Of a stretch of 64,000 nt of DNA, positions 63,367 through 64,000 are shown one piece after another. Position 1 is the stretch's first letter. Every line of letters begins with the position of its first letter. The translations under genes were made by a program, and so were the position numbers. The stretch is from the NCBI GenBank assembly GCA_021234155.1, contig JAJEKV010000018.1:17241415-17305414 (forward strand), read 5' to 3'. The notes below the pieces were generated by a model that saw only the letters and a list, made by a program, of their open reading frames with translations, did not search any database and was not told the origin of the DNA. The stretch is from Isoetes taiwanensis (Eukaryota; Streptophyta; Lycopodiopsida; Isoetales; Isoetaceae).

Positions 63367-63769
63367 GTGTCTGTTGCTTCATTTTGCTTGCAGCTGCAGC
63401 TTGTCTGTTGCAGGAAGGCACTATCAAACAGCTGGATGGACGCATCAGCCGCCAAGATAGAATCCTTATCTTATCCTCCTGCTGCCTAGAAGCATGATCC
63501 GCTCCTGCTCCATTGGAGACATCTTTAGAAGCCTCAGCCGTTCCTGATTTAGTGCAGCCAGCAGGGGCAGTTGCTATGTTGAGGTCAAAATCACATTCAA
63601 ATTCTTGGCAATGGATGTCAAGGGGCCCTTGAAAATAGAGCCACATCAGCGTTTGACCCCATTGCGCAATGACGTGTACGCATGGGATCGCACTAGAGGG
63701 CATATACTTGAGAATATTCCCCTATCTAATGGCTGGGAATTCACTAGAGCACCCATCAACGATATAATT

Positions 63770-63880
63770 ATGGCCCAGGAAAATGGCTGAGTGGCCATGT
63801 GGCCAGGAAATTAGAATACGCGTCTGGCGATCGCCAGGAAATTCTCGCCACATGGCCACGAGGCCATTTTCATGGGCCAT
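63770..63880. repeat. Foldback, about 34-bp arms
   Basis: ATGGCCCAGGAAAATGGCTG (63770 on) is inverted at 63847-63880 with few mismatches. The 43-bp spacer contains the palindrome TGGCGATCGCCA. Probably a small hairpin element. Confidence 0.7.
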
Positions 63881-64000
63881 AACGCCGAGGGGAGGACGTT
63901 ATCGACCTTAACGTCCTTGGCCGAGGCATTTAGCAGAGACGCCATACCCAAGCTTCACTCCGGCAAGAAATCAAATGTAAGCCTCTGTTTTCATAACAGA

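Larger units (their letters stand above)
62500..63903. mobile_element. Possible 1.4-kb element with 27-bp inverted ends
   Basis: GATAACGTCCTCCCACAAGG at 62500 with the next seven bases is inverted at 63877-63903, at roughly 80 percent identity. No target-site duplication or transposase is visible. The interior holds the tRNA-like hairpin and a foldback; the small open frames inside have no recognised domain. Confidence 0.35.

Noticed and set aside
63350-63703. 117-residue frame with FDLNIA, resembling an EAR repression motif
   Set aside because: Short motif by chance; the rest is low complexity and overlaps the tRNA-like and inverted-repeat structure.

Overview
The window is nuclear DNA of a land plant. 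Genes are intron-rich and well spaced, with GT-AG introns that are often very short (59-85 nt), and about half of the sequence is transposable element. The genes best matched from memory are an ARAD1-type exostosin-domain glycosyltransferase (GT47, plant cell wall), Integrator complex subunit 8, and a TFIIIA-like zinc-finger gene. One further gene looks like an axonemal protein. If that is right, it points to a plant with swimming sperm (bryophyte, lycophyte or fern), but this is only a suggestion.

Layout: 1-0.46 kb, the end of an unrecognised minus-strand gene. 0.6-4.2 kb, a 12-bp minisatellite, a 921-bp Harbinger-like element and a 314-bp inverted-repeat element. 5.4-6.2 kb, a TFIIIA-like gene with a partly duplicated finger exon. 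7.2-7.7 kb, a LINE remnant. 7.8-9.2 kb, a multi-exon gene. 12.0-21.2 kb and 21.2-30.8 kb, two copies of the same ~9.3 kb block joined at a 13-N gap; each holds a kinesin-14 relic and the ARAD1-like gene (damaged in the first copy, intact in the second, where it runs on to 31.3 kb). 33.2-38.4 kb, a decayed Ty3/gypsy relic. 41.4-53.2 kb, a structurally complete Ty3/gypsy element (LTRs 1,625 and 1,602 bp, 5-bp TSD TTTAT) on the minus strand, inserted in a coiled-coil pseudogene. 54.6-55.9 kb, an inverted-repeat element enclosing a LINE fragment. 57.0-62.1 kb, INTS8. 62.5-63.9 kb, more inverted repeats and a tRNA-like hairpin.

The most interesting signal is in the two Ty3/gypsy elements. Both carry, upstream of gag, a homologous accessory ORF that I do not recognise (the complete element has two more). 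Further 5', both carry histone H3-like coding sequence in the same order and strand. In the relic the H3-like ORF has a long basic/proline-rich tail and is split by a LINE; in the complete element only the last 28 codons remain, directly against the 5' LTR, where a primer-binding site should be. This suggests a retrotransposon lineage that acquired a histone-fold gene and extra ORFs, though insertion into H3-like host loci is not excluded.

All family assignments come from reading translations against remembered family motifs; no database search was run.
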